Below are positions 43,080 to 52,019 of a stretch of 64,000 nt of DNA, piece by piece. The position numbers and the translations under genes are program-made. Source of the stretch: Pseudomonas gessardii (GTDB taxonomy: Bacteria > Pseudomonadota > Gammaproteobacteria > Pseudomonadales > Pseudomonadaceae); the NCBI RefSeq assembly GCF_001983165.1, contig NZ_MNPU01000023.1, forward strand, positions 25,616-89,615, in the 5' to 3' direction. The notes beneath the pieces are model-generated. The model searched no databases and had not been told where the DNA came from. It saw only the letters and a program-made list of their open reading frames with translations. Each line of letters opens with the position of its first letter. The first letter of the stretch is position 1.

Positions 43080-44300
43080 TCAAAACGCCGTGCCAAGCTG
43101 GAAGATCGGCAGGTACATGGCGATCACCAGCGCCCCGACAATGCTGCCCAGCACCACCATGATCAGCGGCTCCATCAGGCTGGTCAGGTTGTCCACCAGA
43201 TGGTCGACGTCCGTTTCATAATGGTCAGCGACCTTCTCCAGCATGCTGTCCAGCGCGCCCGACTCTTCGCCGATGGCCGTCATCTGGACCGCCATGCCTG
43301 GGAACAGGCCACTGGCGCTCATGGTTCGATTCAATTGCATGCCTATTGCCACGTCCTGGCGCATCCGCGTGATTGCTTGTGTGAAGCGCTCGTTGCCGGC
43401 GGCGCCGGCCACTGAGTCCAGTGCCTGTGCCAGCGGTACGCCGGCGGCAAAGGTGGTGGCAAGTGTACGGGCGTAGCGGGCGACTGCGGTTTTTTTCAGC
43501 AGTGTGCCTGCCAACGGCAGTTTCAACAAACCGGCATCCAGCCACAGGCGAAAACCGCTATGTCGACGGTAGCCGTGGCGTATCCCCCAGGCAGTCGCGG
43601 CCAGGGCCAGCAACAGCATCCACCAGGCGCCCTGCATGAATTCGGACAGCATGATAACCAGCAGGGTAAAGCGCGGCAGCGGTGTGTCGATGCCGGCGAA
43701 CAGGCTTTCAAATTGAGGCACGACGTGGATCAGCAAGATGCTGCTGACCAGCGTAGCCACGAGCAGGACCACCAGCGGATAGGTCATGGCCTTCTTGATC
43801 CGCGCCTTGAGGCGTTGGCTCTTCTCCAGGTGGGTGGCGACCCGCTCCAGCAGGGTTTCCAGGGTGCCGGCCTGTTCGCCGGCCGCGATCAGGCTGCAAT
43901 ACAGGGGGTTGAAGCACTGCGGCTGTTTCAAGAGGGCGCCGGTCAGGCTGTTGCCGGCGGCAATCTCCTGCTTCAATCCCTGGACCATCGTGCGCATGGC
44001 CCGGCTGTCAAAGCCTTCGCCAATCATATCGAAGGCTTGCAGCAGGGGGATTCCTGCCTTCAGCAGGGTCGCCAGTTGACGGGTGAACAGCGCAATATCG
44101 GCTGGGGTGATGGGGTCGCGCAGGCCGGCAAGCAGGCTGGAGCGCATCTGCACCCGCACCGGGTTGATACCTTGCCGGCGCAATTGGGCCTTGATCACGG
44201 CCGGGCTATGGCCACGGGTTTCGCCGGACACCTTGCGGCCATTGCGCAGCGTGCCTTCCCAGGCGTAGGTGGCGGTGGGGTTCACGGTGACATCCTTCAT
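43080..44300 (-). CDS. pilC: Type IV pilus inner-membrane platform protein PilC
   Basis: 406 aa. Two GspF/T2SSF domains (QLATLLKAGIPLLQAFDMIGEG..., and YARTLATTFAAGVPLAQALDSVAGA...). It forms the rotating base on which the pilus ATPase acts. Its start faces pilA 203 bases away. The pilB ATPase gene that sits between pilA and pilC in P. aeruginosa is missing. Confidence 0.94.
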   Translation of the reverse strand: MKDVTVNPTATYAWEGTLRNGRKVSGETRGHSPAVIKAQLRRQGINPVRVQMRSSLLAGLRDPITPADIALFTRQLATLLKAGIPLLQAFDMIGEGFDSRAMRTMVQGLKQEIAAGNSLTGALLKQPQCFNPLYCSLIAAGEQAGTLETLLERVATHLEKSQRLKARIKKAMTYPLVVLLVATLVSSILLIHVVPQFESLFAGIDTPLPRFTLLVIMLSEFMQGAWWMLLLALAATAWGIRHGYRRHSGFRLWLDAGLLKLPLAGTLLKKTAVARYARTLATTFAAGVPLAQALDSVAGAAGNERFTQAITRMRQDVAIGMQLNRTMSASGLFPGMAVQMTAIGEESGALDSMLEKVADHYETDVDHLVDNLTSLMEPLIMVVLGSIVGALVIAMYLPIFQLGTAF

Positions 44301-44503
44301 CGGGTGCGGCAGCTCATCGGCAAGTGACGATTGACAGCTTAGCCAGGCCTCTGTGTCTGTCAGGCTATTGGGCAGGGGAAAAATGTCAGATTGTGCGTCT
44401 TATGAGGGCCTGGCCCGGCGCGGATGAGTACACTGGCGCGGTTGTTGAGGGCAGGGCGCAGGATGTGCCTTGCGATGGGGTTTTATTCTGGAGAGTGAGT
44501 GTG

Positions 44504-44914
44504 ATGCGTCAGAACGGCTTTACTTTGATCGAGTTGTTGATCGTCGTGGCGATCATTGGCATCTTGGCCACCATTGGCCTGCCCATGTATACCAAGCACC
44601 AGGCCAAGGCCAAGTTCACGGCGGGGTTGGCGGAAATCTCGGCGTTGAAGGCGGGCTTTGAAGACACCTTCAACCAGGGCACGGTGCCCACGCTGGCGCT
44701 GATCGGCGGCACCAGCCCGACCGCCAACTGCGTGATCAGCGTGGCGGGTGATGTGGCTGCGGGGACGGGCTCGATTGCCTGCGAGATCCTCGATGCGCCT
44801 GCGCCGATCCAGGGCAAGCTCATTACCCTGGCGCGCAGTGCCCGTGACGGTTGGACGTGCACCACCAATGCTGACGAGCAGTATGTGGCCAAGGGCTGCG
44901 CTGCTGGCAACTGA
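44504..44914 (+). CDS. pilA: Type IV major pilin PilA
   Basis: 136 aa. Class III leader MRQNG/FTLIELLIVVAIIGILATIGLPMYTKHQAKAK. Four Cys in the globular part (NCVIS, ACEIL, WTCTT, KGCAAGN) could give the C-terminal disulfide loop. It ends AGN, without the terminal Ser used for glycosylation in P. aeruginosa 1244. No sigma-54 promoter (TGGCA-N7-GC type) was found upstream. A glycan ligase gene follows. Confidence 0.93.
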   Translation: MRQNGFTLIELLIVVAIIGILATIGLPMYTKHQAKAKFTAGLAEISALKAGFEDTFNQGTVPTLALIGGTSPTANCVISVAGDVAAGTGSIACEILDAPAPIQGKLITLARSARDGWTCTTNADEQYVAKGCAAGN

Positions 44915-44977
44915 GCCCTGGCCACCCACATCAGTGACGGGAGCCCGGCATGACGGGCCCCCAAGTACAGGTTGCCC

Positions 44978-46384
44978 ATGACGTTATCCGTGCAACAACG
45001 AGGCAGCGTGTTCCTGGTGGTGGCGCTGAGCCTTTTGCTACTGGGCATCACCCTGTCCTTCAGTGGGCATGACTGGCAGCGTGTGATGCAGGTCGGCGTC
45101 GGCGTGTGTGCGTTGCTCTATGGCCTGGCGACTCCTGCCATGCGCCTGGTCGACAAGCCCACCGCTATCGGCCTGGCACTGGTGTTCGGCCTGGGCCTGG
45201 TCTCTGCGTGGTGGGCCCACCAGCCACTCTGGGCGTTGACCGAGTGGGCGTTGATGATCACCTGCGGGGTGATTGCCGCGGCTTTTGCCCGGTTGCGGCG
45301 CAATGGCGAGCAAACCCTGGATCAGGTGCTGATCCTGTTTGTGTTGCTGCTGTGCCTGATCAAGGTCCTGCAATATGGGTATGCAGGCGTGCTGGCGTTT
45401 ACCAGTGGCGAACCGACACTGGACACCGACCTGCTGCTTTCCGGGTTCTCCAACAAGCGCTTCTACGGCCAGTTCCAGACCTTTACCTTGCCCTTGCTGG
45501 CGTTGCCGCTGCTGCTTGCGAGTACCTCGCGGTTGGCGCGTGGGCTGGTGTTCGCCCTGCTGTGTGCCTGGTGGTTGATTGCAATCAGTGGCGGTACCCG
45601 TGGCACCTGGCTGGGCATCGGCGTTGCGGCAATCGTCCTGACTTGCCTGGGGGCGGCGGGGCGTCGCTGGTTGATCTGGCAGTTGGCTGCACTGTGCGGC
45701 GGGCTGTTCTTGTACTGGTTGTTGTTCACGGTCCTGGCGCGTTACCTGGGGCTGGAAATTGCCAGCCTTTCCAATGACCGGCTCACCACCAGCCTTTCCG
45801 GTCGTGAAGTGATCTGGTGGCAAGCCTGGGAGATGATCCGCGAACGGCCATGGCTCGGTTTCGGGCCGATGCACTTTGCTGATATCCCCAATCTGATTGC
45901 CGCCCACCCGCACCAGGCAATCCTGCAGTGGGCCAGCGAATGGGGCGTGCCCTCGGCCCTATGTGTGGCGCTGCTGGCGCTGCGCGGCGGTTGGGCCACG
46001 TTGATGGTCATTTATCGGCAAGGGGCGGTAGGGTCAGCGCAAGACCTGCTGCGCCTGTGCCTGTTTGCCGCGCTGCTGGGCGCAACGCTGCAGGCCATGG
46101 TCGATGGGGTGATGGTGATGCCCTATTCGCAACTCTGGTTGGCGCTGGTGGTGGGCTGGTTGATGGCATTGCATCCGTGGCGCACGCCGGCTATCGAGCC
46201 GATACCGCTGTTGTACCGGGCCTGGCAGGCGTCGGCGGTGTTCTCGGTGGCGTTGCTGGTATTGGTCGTGTTCCGCGACCTGCCAGGCGCCACCGAGCGC
46301 AGCCAACACTACATCGATATTGCCAAAGGCCATCTGCAGCCACGCTTCTGGGTCCAGGGCGTCATTGCGCCGCACATCCGGTAA
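44978..46384 (+). CDS. Pilin/O-antigen ligase family protein (TfpO/PilO-like)
   Basis: 468 aa from ATG 44978, about 12 membrane helices. Wzy_C-type blocks ISGGTRGTWLGIG and HPHQAILQWASEWGVP (conserved His). Its position directly after pilA and before tRNA-Thr resembles tfpO/pilO of glycosylated-pilin strains of P. aeruginosa, so transfer of a glycan to pilin is the most likely role. Confidence 0.8.
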   Translation: MTLSVQQRGSVFLVVALSLLLLGITLSFSGHDWQRVMQVGVGVCALLYGLATPAMRLVDKPTAIGLALVFGLGLVSAWWAHQPLWALTEWALMITCGVIAAAFARLRRNGEQTLDQVLILFVLLLCLIKVLQYGYAGVLAFTSGEPTLDTDLLLSGFSNKRFYGQFQTFTLPLLALPLLLASTSRLARGLVFALLCAWWLIAISGGTRGTWLGIGVAAIVLTCLGAAGRRWLIWQLAALCGGLFLYWLLFTVLARYLGLEIASLSNDRLTTSLSGREVIWWQAWEMIRERPWLGFGPMHFADIPNLIAAHPHQAILQWASEWGVPSALCVALLALRGGWATLMVIYRQGAVGSAQDLLRLCLFAALLGATLQAMVDGVMVMPYSQLWLALVVGWLMALHPWRTPAIEPIPLLYRAWQASAVFSVALLVLVVFRDLPGATERSQHYIDIAKGHLQPRFWVQGVIAPHIR

Positions 46385-46423
46385 GTTGCCGGGCGCCCAA
46401 TGCAGTGCTAGCTTTAGCCCACC

Positions 46424-46496
46424 GCCCGTGTAGCTCAGTTGGTAGAGCAGCGCACTCGTAACGCGAAGGTCGCAGGTTCGATTCCTGTCTCGGGCA
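46424..46496 (+). tRNA. tRNA-Thr (CGT)
   Basis: 73 bases; acceptor GCCCGTG/CTCGGGC with a T6-T67 mismatch, loop CTCGTAA, anticodon CGT. The genome sequence after position 73 is AAA, so CCA must be added after transcription. tRNA-Thr beside pilA is a conserved Pseudomonas arrangement. Confidence 0.93.
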
Positions 46497-46633
46497 AAAA
46501 GGCACCACAGTTTTCAGATGATCCCAGAATGGTTCTGAAGGCCAGATGAACCGGTATTCATGCCCGTTCTTTTGTATCTGCGCAACCTTGATGACCCAGA
46601 TGCATCCCCATTCCTCGATCTTAAGAGAACGAC

Positions 46634-46939
46634 ATGACCACGACAGCAATGACCCAGGAAGTGCGGCACGCAGCAGCCCTCAAGCAGTACCTCGAGGAGT
46701 CGCCGCAGCTTAAGGAAGAGATCAAGGACCTGAGCGCTGATGACCAGCGCGACCAGATCCAGTGGGCATTCGAGGACGAGGCCGAGAGCCAGGGCTTCCA
46801 GCCTTGGGAACTGACCCTCAAGTACACGTCCACGCCGGAAGAGTTCGAGACGGCACGCCTGGCCCTACACAAAGAGGCGGCCGAGGTGTTGGGTGTCGAG
46901 TGGGAAGAGTACTGCGAGATGAATGATTTGGTGGTCTAA
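46634..46939 (+). CDS. DUF6388-like hypothetical protein
   Basis: 101 aa. Acidic, soluble, helix-rich: AALKQYLEESPQLKEEIKDL, DDQRDQIQWAFEDEAESQGFQPWELTL, and TPEEFETARLALHKEAAEVLGVEWEEY. I recall this pattern as DUF6388 of Pseudomonas, but could not check. Start ATG 46634 has AAGAG upstream; an internal ATG at 46649 is possible. No function known. Confidence 0.65.
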   Translation: MTTTAMTQEVRHAAALKQYLEESPQLKEEIKDLSADDQRDQIQWAFEDEAESQGFQPWELTLKYTSTPEEFETARLALHKEAAEVLGVEWEEYCEMNDLVV

Positions 46940-47005
46940 AAGCAGTGGCAGGTTTCAAGCCGCAAGTGTCGCCAGGCGCGCTTGCAGCTTGAGGCGTGCA
47001 GCGAC

Positions 47006-47854
47006 TCAGAGACTGAGCCGCATCGACAAATCCACCGCCTTCACATCCTTGGTCATCGCCCCGATGGAGATGTAGTCCACGCCGGTCTCGGCAATGGGCA
47101 GCAAGGTGCTTTCATTGATCCCGCCACTGGCTTCCAGCTTGGCCTTGCCGCCGTTCAAGCGTACGGCTTCGCGCATGTCGTCCAGGCTCAACTCATCCAG
47201 CATGATGATATCGGCGCCTGCCGCCAGGGCTTCGCGTAACTCTTGCAGGCTTTCCACTTCAACTTCCACCGGCTTGCCTGGGGCGATCTTGTGGGCGGCA
47301 ATAATGGCCTGGGCAATGCCACCGCAGGCGGCGATATGGTTTTCCTTGATCAGGAACGCGTCATACAGGCCGATGCGGTGGTTGTGGCAACCGCCGCAGG
47401 TCACCGCGTATTTTTGCGCCAGGCGCAGGCCCGGCAGGGTCTTGCGGGTATCCAGCAGCTTGACCTGGGTGGTGGCGACAAAGTCCGCCAGGTACTGCGC
47501 GCGCGTGGCCACGCCCGACAACAGCTGCAAAAAATTCAGCGCACTGCGTTCCCCCGTCAGCAATGAGCGGGCGGGGCCTTCGAGGTGGAACAGCGCCTGG
47601 TTGGGGCTGACGCGTTCACCGTCGCGCACCTGCCAATGCACAGCAACCCGTGGGTCCAACTGGCGGAACACGGCATCGACCCAGGCGGTGCCGCTGATGA
47701 CGGCGCTATCACGGGTGATGATCGTGGCCTTGGCCAGCCGTTCGGCCGGGATCAATTGCGCGGTGATATCGCCGCTGCCGATGTCTTCCAGCAGTGCGCG
47801 GCGCACGTTGGCTTCGATTTCGGCGGTGAGGTCGGCGAGGCGTAGATTCGGCAT
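47006..47854 (-). CDS. nadC: Nicotinate-nucleotide pyrophosphorylase (quinolinate phosphoribosyltransferase)
   Basis: 282 aa from ATG 47854 (MPNLRLADLTAEIEANVRRALLEDIGSGDIT). LDTRKTLPGLRLAQKYAVTCGGCHNHRIGL and the C-terminal barrel IMLDELSLDDM, LEASGGI and ISIGAMTKDV. Last step of de novo nicotinate nucleotide synthesis. Confidence 0.96.
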   Translation of the reverse strand: MPNLRLADLTAEIEANVRRALLEDIGSGDITAQLIPAERLAKATIITRDSAVISGTAWVDAVFRQLDPRVAVHWQVRDGERVSPNQALFHLEGPARSLLTGERSALNFLQLLSGVATRAQYLADFVATTQVKLLDTRKTLPGLRLAQKYAVTCGGCHNHRIGLYDAFLIKENHIAACGGIAQAIIAAHKIAPGKPVEVEVESLQELREALAAGADIIMLDELSLDDMREAVRLNGGKAKLEASGGINESTLLPIAETGVDYISIGAMTKDVKAVDLSMRLSL

Positions 47855-48121
47855 AGCGGGCTCCACATACAAAGTGCCTTGATTATAGGGGCATGGCAGC
47901 GCCGAACCCAAGGTATGCCGCCATAACCTGCCTGATTACAAAGCGCCTACAGAGTTTGCTGGCGCTAGAGGGGCTATTTGCAAGATAATCTCGCGCCTTG
48001 CAATTGGCGTCATAGCTTTGACGTCTCGGTGATCTACAGATAATCGCAGTCCCCGCCAGTATTCCATCGGCGGTTGCTGCGAGCGTTCACAAAACCGAAC
48101 CCGTCGTTCCAGGAGGCCAGC

Positions 48122-50278
48122 ATGCACAATGACGCAAAGGTGGTGCCGATCAATAAGATCGCCGCACAAGCGATGCCGTCGCCGCTTGCCCGCCTGCCCG
48201 TGATCGTGCTCCAGGTGCGGGACAAGGCCACGCAGCAGCTCGACCGGGGTTTGCAGGAGCTGTTCGATAACGCCGACGACACCCTGTTTGAAATGGCCGA
48301 TAAGGCCCGCAACAGTGCCGACCACAATATTTTCTTTGAAGCCATGCGCGACCTGCGCCTCAAGCGCAAGAACTTCGAGCGTGTGTTCATGGAGCAGCTC
48401 TTTGCCGCGTTCGCCAACCTGGGGCAGGCGGGGCAGGGTGAGTTGCTGTTGCCGACGGTCTCCTACGACGCAGCGCCGGGTGTGTCGGCCGACGACCTGG
48501 AAAAAGCCGTGGCCCTGGAGGCCATGCTCGACAAGGTCATGCACCGTGACGGCCTGGCCCTGGGGCAATTGACCGCCCGCCTGGGCGCGTTGTTGGGCAA
48601 GCGCCTGGATGACCGGGAAAACCCTCTGGGCCCGGCGATGCTCTGCGAGTTCTTCCTGCGGGCCGGGCGCAGCCTGGGGGTGGAGATCCGGGTCAAGCTG
48701 ATCATTTTGAAACTGTTTGAAAAGTACGTCCTCAGCGATGCCGACCTGCTGTACGGCGAGGCCAACCAGTTGCTGGTCGCCACCGGCGTGCTGCCTGAAC
48801 TCAAGGCCGTACCGTCACGGCGGGCCGGCGAGCGCGCCAGCCGGGCCCGTCCGCCCGTCGAGGCGGCCCCGGCGGCCGGCCAGGCCGACGAGGCCGAGCA
48901 ACAAGTCTTCGCCGCCCTGCAAGAACTGCTGCTGACGGTACGCGGCAGCGTGGCCCCGACCCTGGAGGCCAGCGCCCAGGCCCAGCCCATTTCGACCCGC
49001 GACCTACTGCGCCTGTTGTCCCATCTGCAGCAATATGTGCCGGAGCCGGCGGTCGAGGACGATTTTGACCTGCGCCGCCAATTGGAAGAGCTGCTCACCC
49101 GGGTCAGCGTCAAGAGTGGCAAGTCGCGGGTAGTGGAAGAGGCCGACGAGGATGTGATCAACCTGATCGCCATGTTGTTCGAGTTTATCCTCGACGACCG
49201 CACCTTGCCTGAGTCCCTCAAGGTGCTGATTGCGCGCCTGCAGATTCCCATGTTGAAAGTGGCTGTGCTGGACAAGAGTTTTTTCAGCCGTGGCAGCCAC
49301 CCGGCGCGGCGCCTGCTCAATGAAATCGGGACCGCGGCCATGGGGTGGGGCAAGCGTGACGACTATCAGCGCGACAGCCTGTACGTGCGCATCGAGCAGG
49401 TGGTGCAGCGCCTGTTGAACGATTTTGTCGATGACCCGGCGATTTTTTCCGTGCTCCTGCACGAGTTCACCGCCTTTACCCAGGACGAGCGCCGCCGCAG
49501 TGAGCTGCTGGAACAGCGTACCCGCGACGCCGAGGAAGGGCGCGCCCGCACCGAGCAGGCCCGGCAGCGGGTCGCCGATGCGGTCAACCAGCGCTTGTTG
49601 GGCAAGGTCTTGCCGCATGTCGTGGTGCAGTTCCTGCAACAGGCCTGGAGCCAGGTCCTGTTGCTCGAGTGCCTCAAGCACGGGCAGCACTCGCCGCAAT
49701 GGCAGACGCGGTTGCGGGCCATGGACGAATTGATCTGGAGTGTCGGCCTGAGTGAGGACACCGAGGCCGGCCGTCGTTTGCTGGAGCAATTGCCCGCATT
49801 GCTCAAGGCCCTGCGTGATGGGCTGAGCGAGGCGGCGTTTGATTCCTTTGTCACCCGCGAGTTTTTTATCCAGTTACAGACCTTGCATACCCAGGCGTTC
49901 CAGGGGGCGACGCTGCCCAGCGTGGCGCTGGTCGAGGTGCGCGAGGACTCGAGCGCGGCGCTGCCGTGCGAGACGGTCAGCCTGGCGGAGGATGATCCCG
50001 ACCTGCTCAAGGTCCGCCAATTGCGCATCGGCAGTTGGGTGGAGTTTCGCGAAGATGAGGAAAACACCCTGCGCTGCAAGCTGACGGCGATTATCGCGCC
50101 GGCCAACAGCTATATATTTGTCAATCGCACCGGCCTCAAGGTGCTGGAGAAAACCTGCACCGAGCTGGCCCTGGAGTTCAAGCGTGGCGCGGTCCGCACC
50201 CTGGATGATGCCTTGTTGTTCGACCGTGCGCTGGCGTCGGTGATTGGCAGCCTGCGCCAACTCAATCGTGCCAAGTGA
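48122..50278 (+). CDS. DUF1631 family protein
   Basis: 718 aa from ATG 48122 (AGGAGG upstream). Large helical protein with a mid-region charged linker (about 235-275, Ala/Pro/Arg-rich) and conserved C-terminal blocks (KVRQLRIGSWVEFREDEENTLRCKL, YIFVNRTGLKVLEKT). This C-terminal segment resembles a PilZ-like barrel, suggesting c-di-GMP binding, but the RxxxR...DxSxxG signature is absent or not obvious. PA4523 type; function unknown. Confidence 0.85.
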   Translation: MHNDAKVVPINKIAAQAMPSPLARLPVIVLQVRDKATQQLDRGLQELFDNADDTLFEMADKARNSADHNIFFEAMRDLRLKRKNFERVFMEQLFAAFANLGQAGQGELLLPTVSYDAAPGVSADDLEKAVALEAMLDKVMHRDGLALGQLTARLGALLGKRLDDRENPLGPAMLCEFFLRAGRSLGVEIRVKLIILKLFEKYVLSDADLLYGEANQLLVATGVLPELKAVPSRRAGERASRARPPVEAAPAAGQADEAEQQVFAALQELLLTVRGSVAPTLEASAQAQPISTRDLLRLLSHLQQYVPEPAVEDDFDLRRQLEELLTRVSVKSGKSRVVEEADEDVINLIAMLFEFILDDRTLPESLKVLIARLQIPMLKVAVLDKSFFSRGSHPARRLLNEIGTAAMGWGKRDDYQRDSLYVRIEQVVQRLLNDFVDDPAIFSVLLHEFTAFTQDERRRSELLEQRTRDAEEGRARTEQARQRVADAVNQRLLGKVLPHVVVQFLQQAWSQVLLLECLKHGQHSPQWQTRLRAMDELIWSVGLSEDTEAGRRLLEQLPALLKALRDGLSEAAFDSFVTREFFIQLQTLHTQAFQGATLPSVALVEVREDSSAALPCETVSLAEDDPDLLKVRQLRIGSWVEFREDEENTLRCKLTAIIAPANSYIFVNRTGLKVLEKTCTELALEFKRGAVRTLDDALLFDRALASVIGSLRQLNRAK

Positions 50279-50340
50279 TCGCAACCACCCGGCGGATCAC
50301 GGCATACTGAGCGCTCTCAAGTCTTGCGCAAGGAACCTGT

Positions 50341-50904
50341 ATGCAGTTGGACCCCACCAGCGGTTGGTGCCAGGGCATTGCCCATTGCCCGTCGCCCAAC
50401 TTCAATGAACGCCCGGGCGGCGAGATTTCCCTGTTGGTGGTGCATAACATCAGCTTGCCACCGGCCCAGTTCGCCACAGGCAAAGTGCAGGCGTTTTTCC
50501 AGAATCGCCTGGATGTCACGGAACATCCCTACTTTGAAGGCATTGCCGACTTACGGGTTTCTGCGCACTTTCTGATTGAGCGCGACGGTGCGGTGACGCA
50601 GTTTGTCTCCTGCCAGGACCGTGCCTGGCATGCTGGCGTCTCCTGTTTCGAGGGGCGCGAGACCTGCAATGACTTTTCCCTGGGGATCGAGCTTGAAGGG
50701 ACTGACGAGCAACCCTTTACCGATGCCCAGTACCACTCCCTGATCGAACTGAGTCGCCAATTGCTGGCCGCCTACCCGGGTATCACGCTCCAGCGCATTT
50801 GCGGTCATAGTGACATCGCCCCAGGACGCAAGACCGATCCTGGACCGGCTTTTGATTGGGCGCGTTTTCGCGGCGCCTTGCAGGATGGAGGACATGCACA
50901 ATGA
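50341..50904 (+). CDS. ampD: 1,6-anhydro-N-acetylmuramyl-L-alanine amidase AmpD
   Basis: 187 aa. Zinc ligands His35 (LVVHNISLP), His156 and Asp166 (GHSDIAPGRKTDPGPAF), with Glu118 in GIELEG. Cytoplasmic peptidoglycan recycling enzyme whose loss induces ampC beta-lactamase. It overlaps ampE by 4 bases. Confidence 0.95.
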   Translation: MQLDPTSGWCQGIAHCPSPNFNERPGGEISLLVVHNISLPPAQFATGKVQAFFQNRLDVTEHPYFEGIADLRVSAHFLIERDGAVTQFVSCQDRAWHAGVSCFEGRETCNDFSLGIELEGTDEQPFTDAQYHSLIELSRQLLAAYPGITLQRICGHSDIAPGRKTDPGPAFDWARFRGALQDGGHAQ

Positions 50905-51737
50905 GTTTCCTGGTGTTGGTGCTGGCGGTGTGGATCGAGAAGTTCTCGGCCTTGCGTTCGCGGGTACAGCGCGATGGCCGTTGGTTGCGCGAACTGGCCC
51001 GGCTTGAATCGAGCGCACGGTTGGGCAAACAACCCTGGCTGATCCTGGTGCTGCTGGTCTTGCTGCCGGTGGCGCTGCTGGGGCTGTTGCTGCTGGTCCT
51101 GGAGCCAGTGGCCTATGGCTTGCTGGCGCTGCCGGTGCACCTGCTGGTGGTGATCTACAGCCTGGGCCGCGGCGATCTGCTGGGCCAGTTGGGGCCGTTT
51201 CGCGATGCCTGGCGCCGGGGGGACCTGCAAGCGGCGGAACATGTTGCCGAACGTGACCTGGGCATTGGCGCGGACAGCGGCGAGCAACTGCTGGAGCGGG
51301 TCCAGGGCCATTTGCTGTGGCAGGCCTACCAGAGCTTTTTTGCGGTAATTTTCTGGTACTTCCTCCTCGGCCCGGTGGTGGCCCTGGCCTACCGCCTGCT
51401 GGCGCTGGCCAGTGAGCACGGGCAGAACCCGCTGGTGGTCGAGCGCGCCGGGCAATTGCGCCATGCATTCGACTGGTTGCCGGTGCGGTTATTGGCGGCG
51501 AGCTTTGCCTTGGTCGGCAACTTTGTCGCGGTCAGCCGGGTGATGCTGCATGAGCTGCTGAGCTGGGATATCAGTGCGGCGCAACTGGTGGAAAAAGTGG
51601 GCCTGGTGGCCGGCGAAATTCCTGCGCCGGTGGTGGGTGCCGAAGGGATCAATAGCCTGGACCGGTTGTGGGAACTGCTGCTGCGCGCCGCCGTGTTGTG
51701 GTACGCCGGGTTTGCGATCTGGACTGTCTTGCCCTGA
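50901..51737 (+). CDS. ampE: Regulatory membrane protein AmpE
   Basis: 278 aa, four membrane helices (e.g. WLILVLLVLLPVALLGLLLLV). Starts in the ATGA overlap with ampD. AmpE family; proposed inner-membrane sensor in beta-lactamase induction, role unclear. Confidence 0.92.
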   Translation: MSFLVLVLAVWIEKFSALRSRVQRDGRWLRELARLESSARLGKQPWLILVLLVLLPVALLGLLLLVLEPVAYGLLALPVHLLVVIYSLGRGDLLGQLGPFRDAWRRGDLQAAEHVAERDLGIGADSGEQLLERVQGHLLWQAYQSFFAVIFWYFLLGPVVALAYRLLALASEHGQNPLVVERAGQLRHAFDWLPVRLLAASFALVGNFVAVSRVMLHELLSWDISAAQLVEKVGLVAGEIPAPVVGAEGINSLDRLWELLLRAAVLWYAGFAIWTVLP

Positions 51738-51765
51738 AAAACAGCTCTTGTGAGAGCGGGCTTGT

Positions 51766-51847
51766 GTGGGAGCGGGCTTGCCCGCGATGCGGTGTAGCAG
51801 TCAAAAAATCCGGTACTGACACACCGCTATCGCGGGCAAGCCCCACA
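51766..51847. repeat. REP doublet, GTGGGAGCGGGC type
   Basis: Left arm GTGGGAGCGGGCTTGCCCGC, right arm ATCGCGGGCAAGCCCCACA, with CGATGCGGTGT/ACACCGCTATCG facing. Downstream of ampE. Same family as the one at 63784. Confidence 0.88.
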
Positions 51848-52019
51848 AAGAGCCCGTAGTGGCTTCAAAAATCGGTCGGCCGCCAGGCCCCGCTGATCGC
51901 GTTAACCTTAAGTTACAAAACTCCCCGCCGATTTAAGCTATACAGACAGCGCGCCCAATAGTGGCTTTCTGCCGCTGCCCTGCGCCGTCAATAAAAATAA
52001 AAGAAAAGGGAGTTCATCT

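Noticed and set aside
44300..44503. Sigma-54 promoter for pilA
   Set aside because: No GG-N10-GC pair with acceptable TGGCA/TTGC context was found by eye.
46362..46649. 95-aa minus-strand ORF over tRNA-Thr
   Set aside because: Its core (PRQESNLRPSRYECAALPTE) is the reverse translation of the tRNA, a common false annotation.
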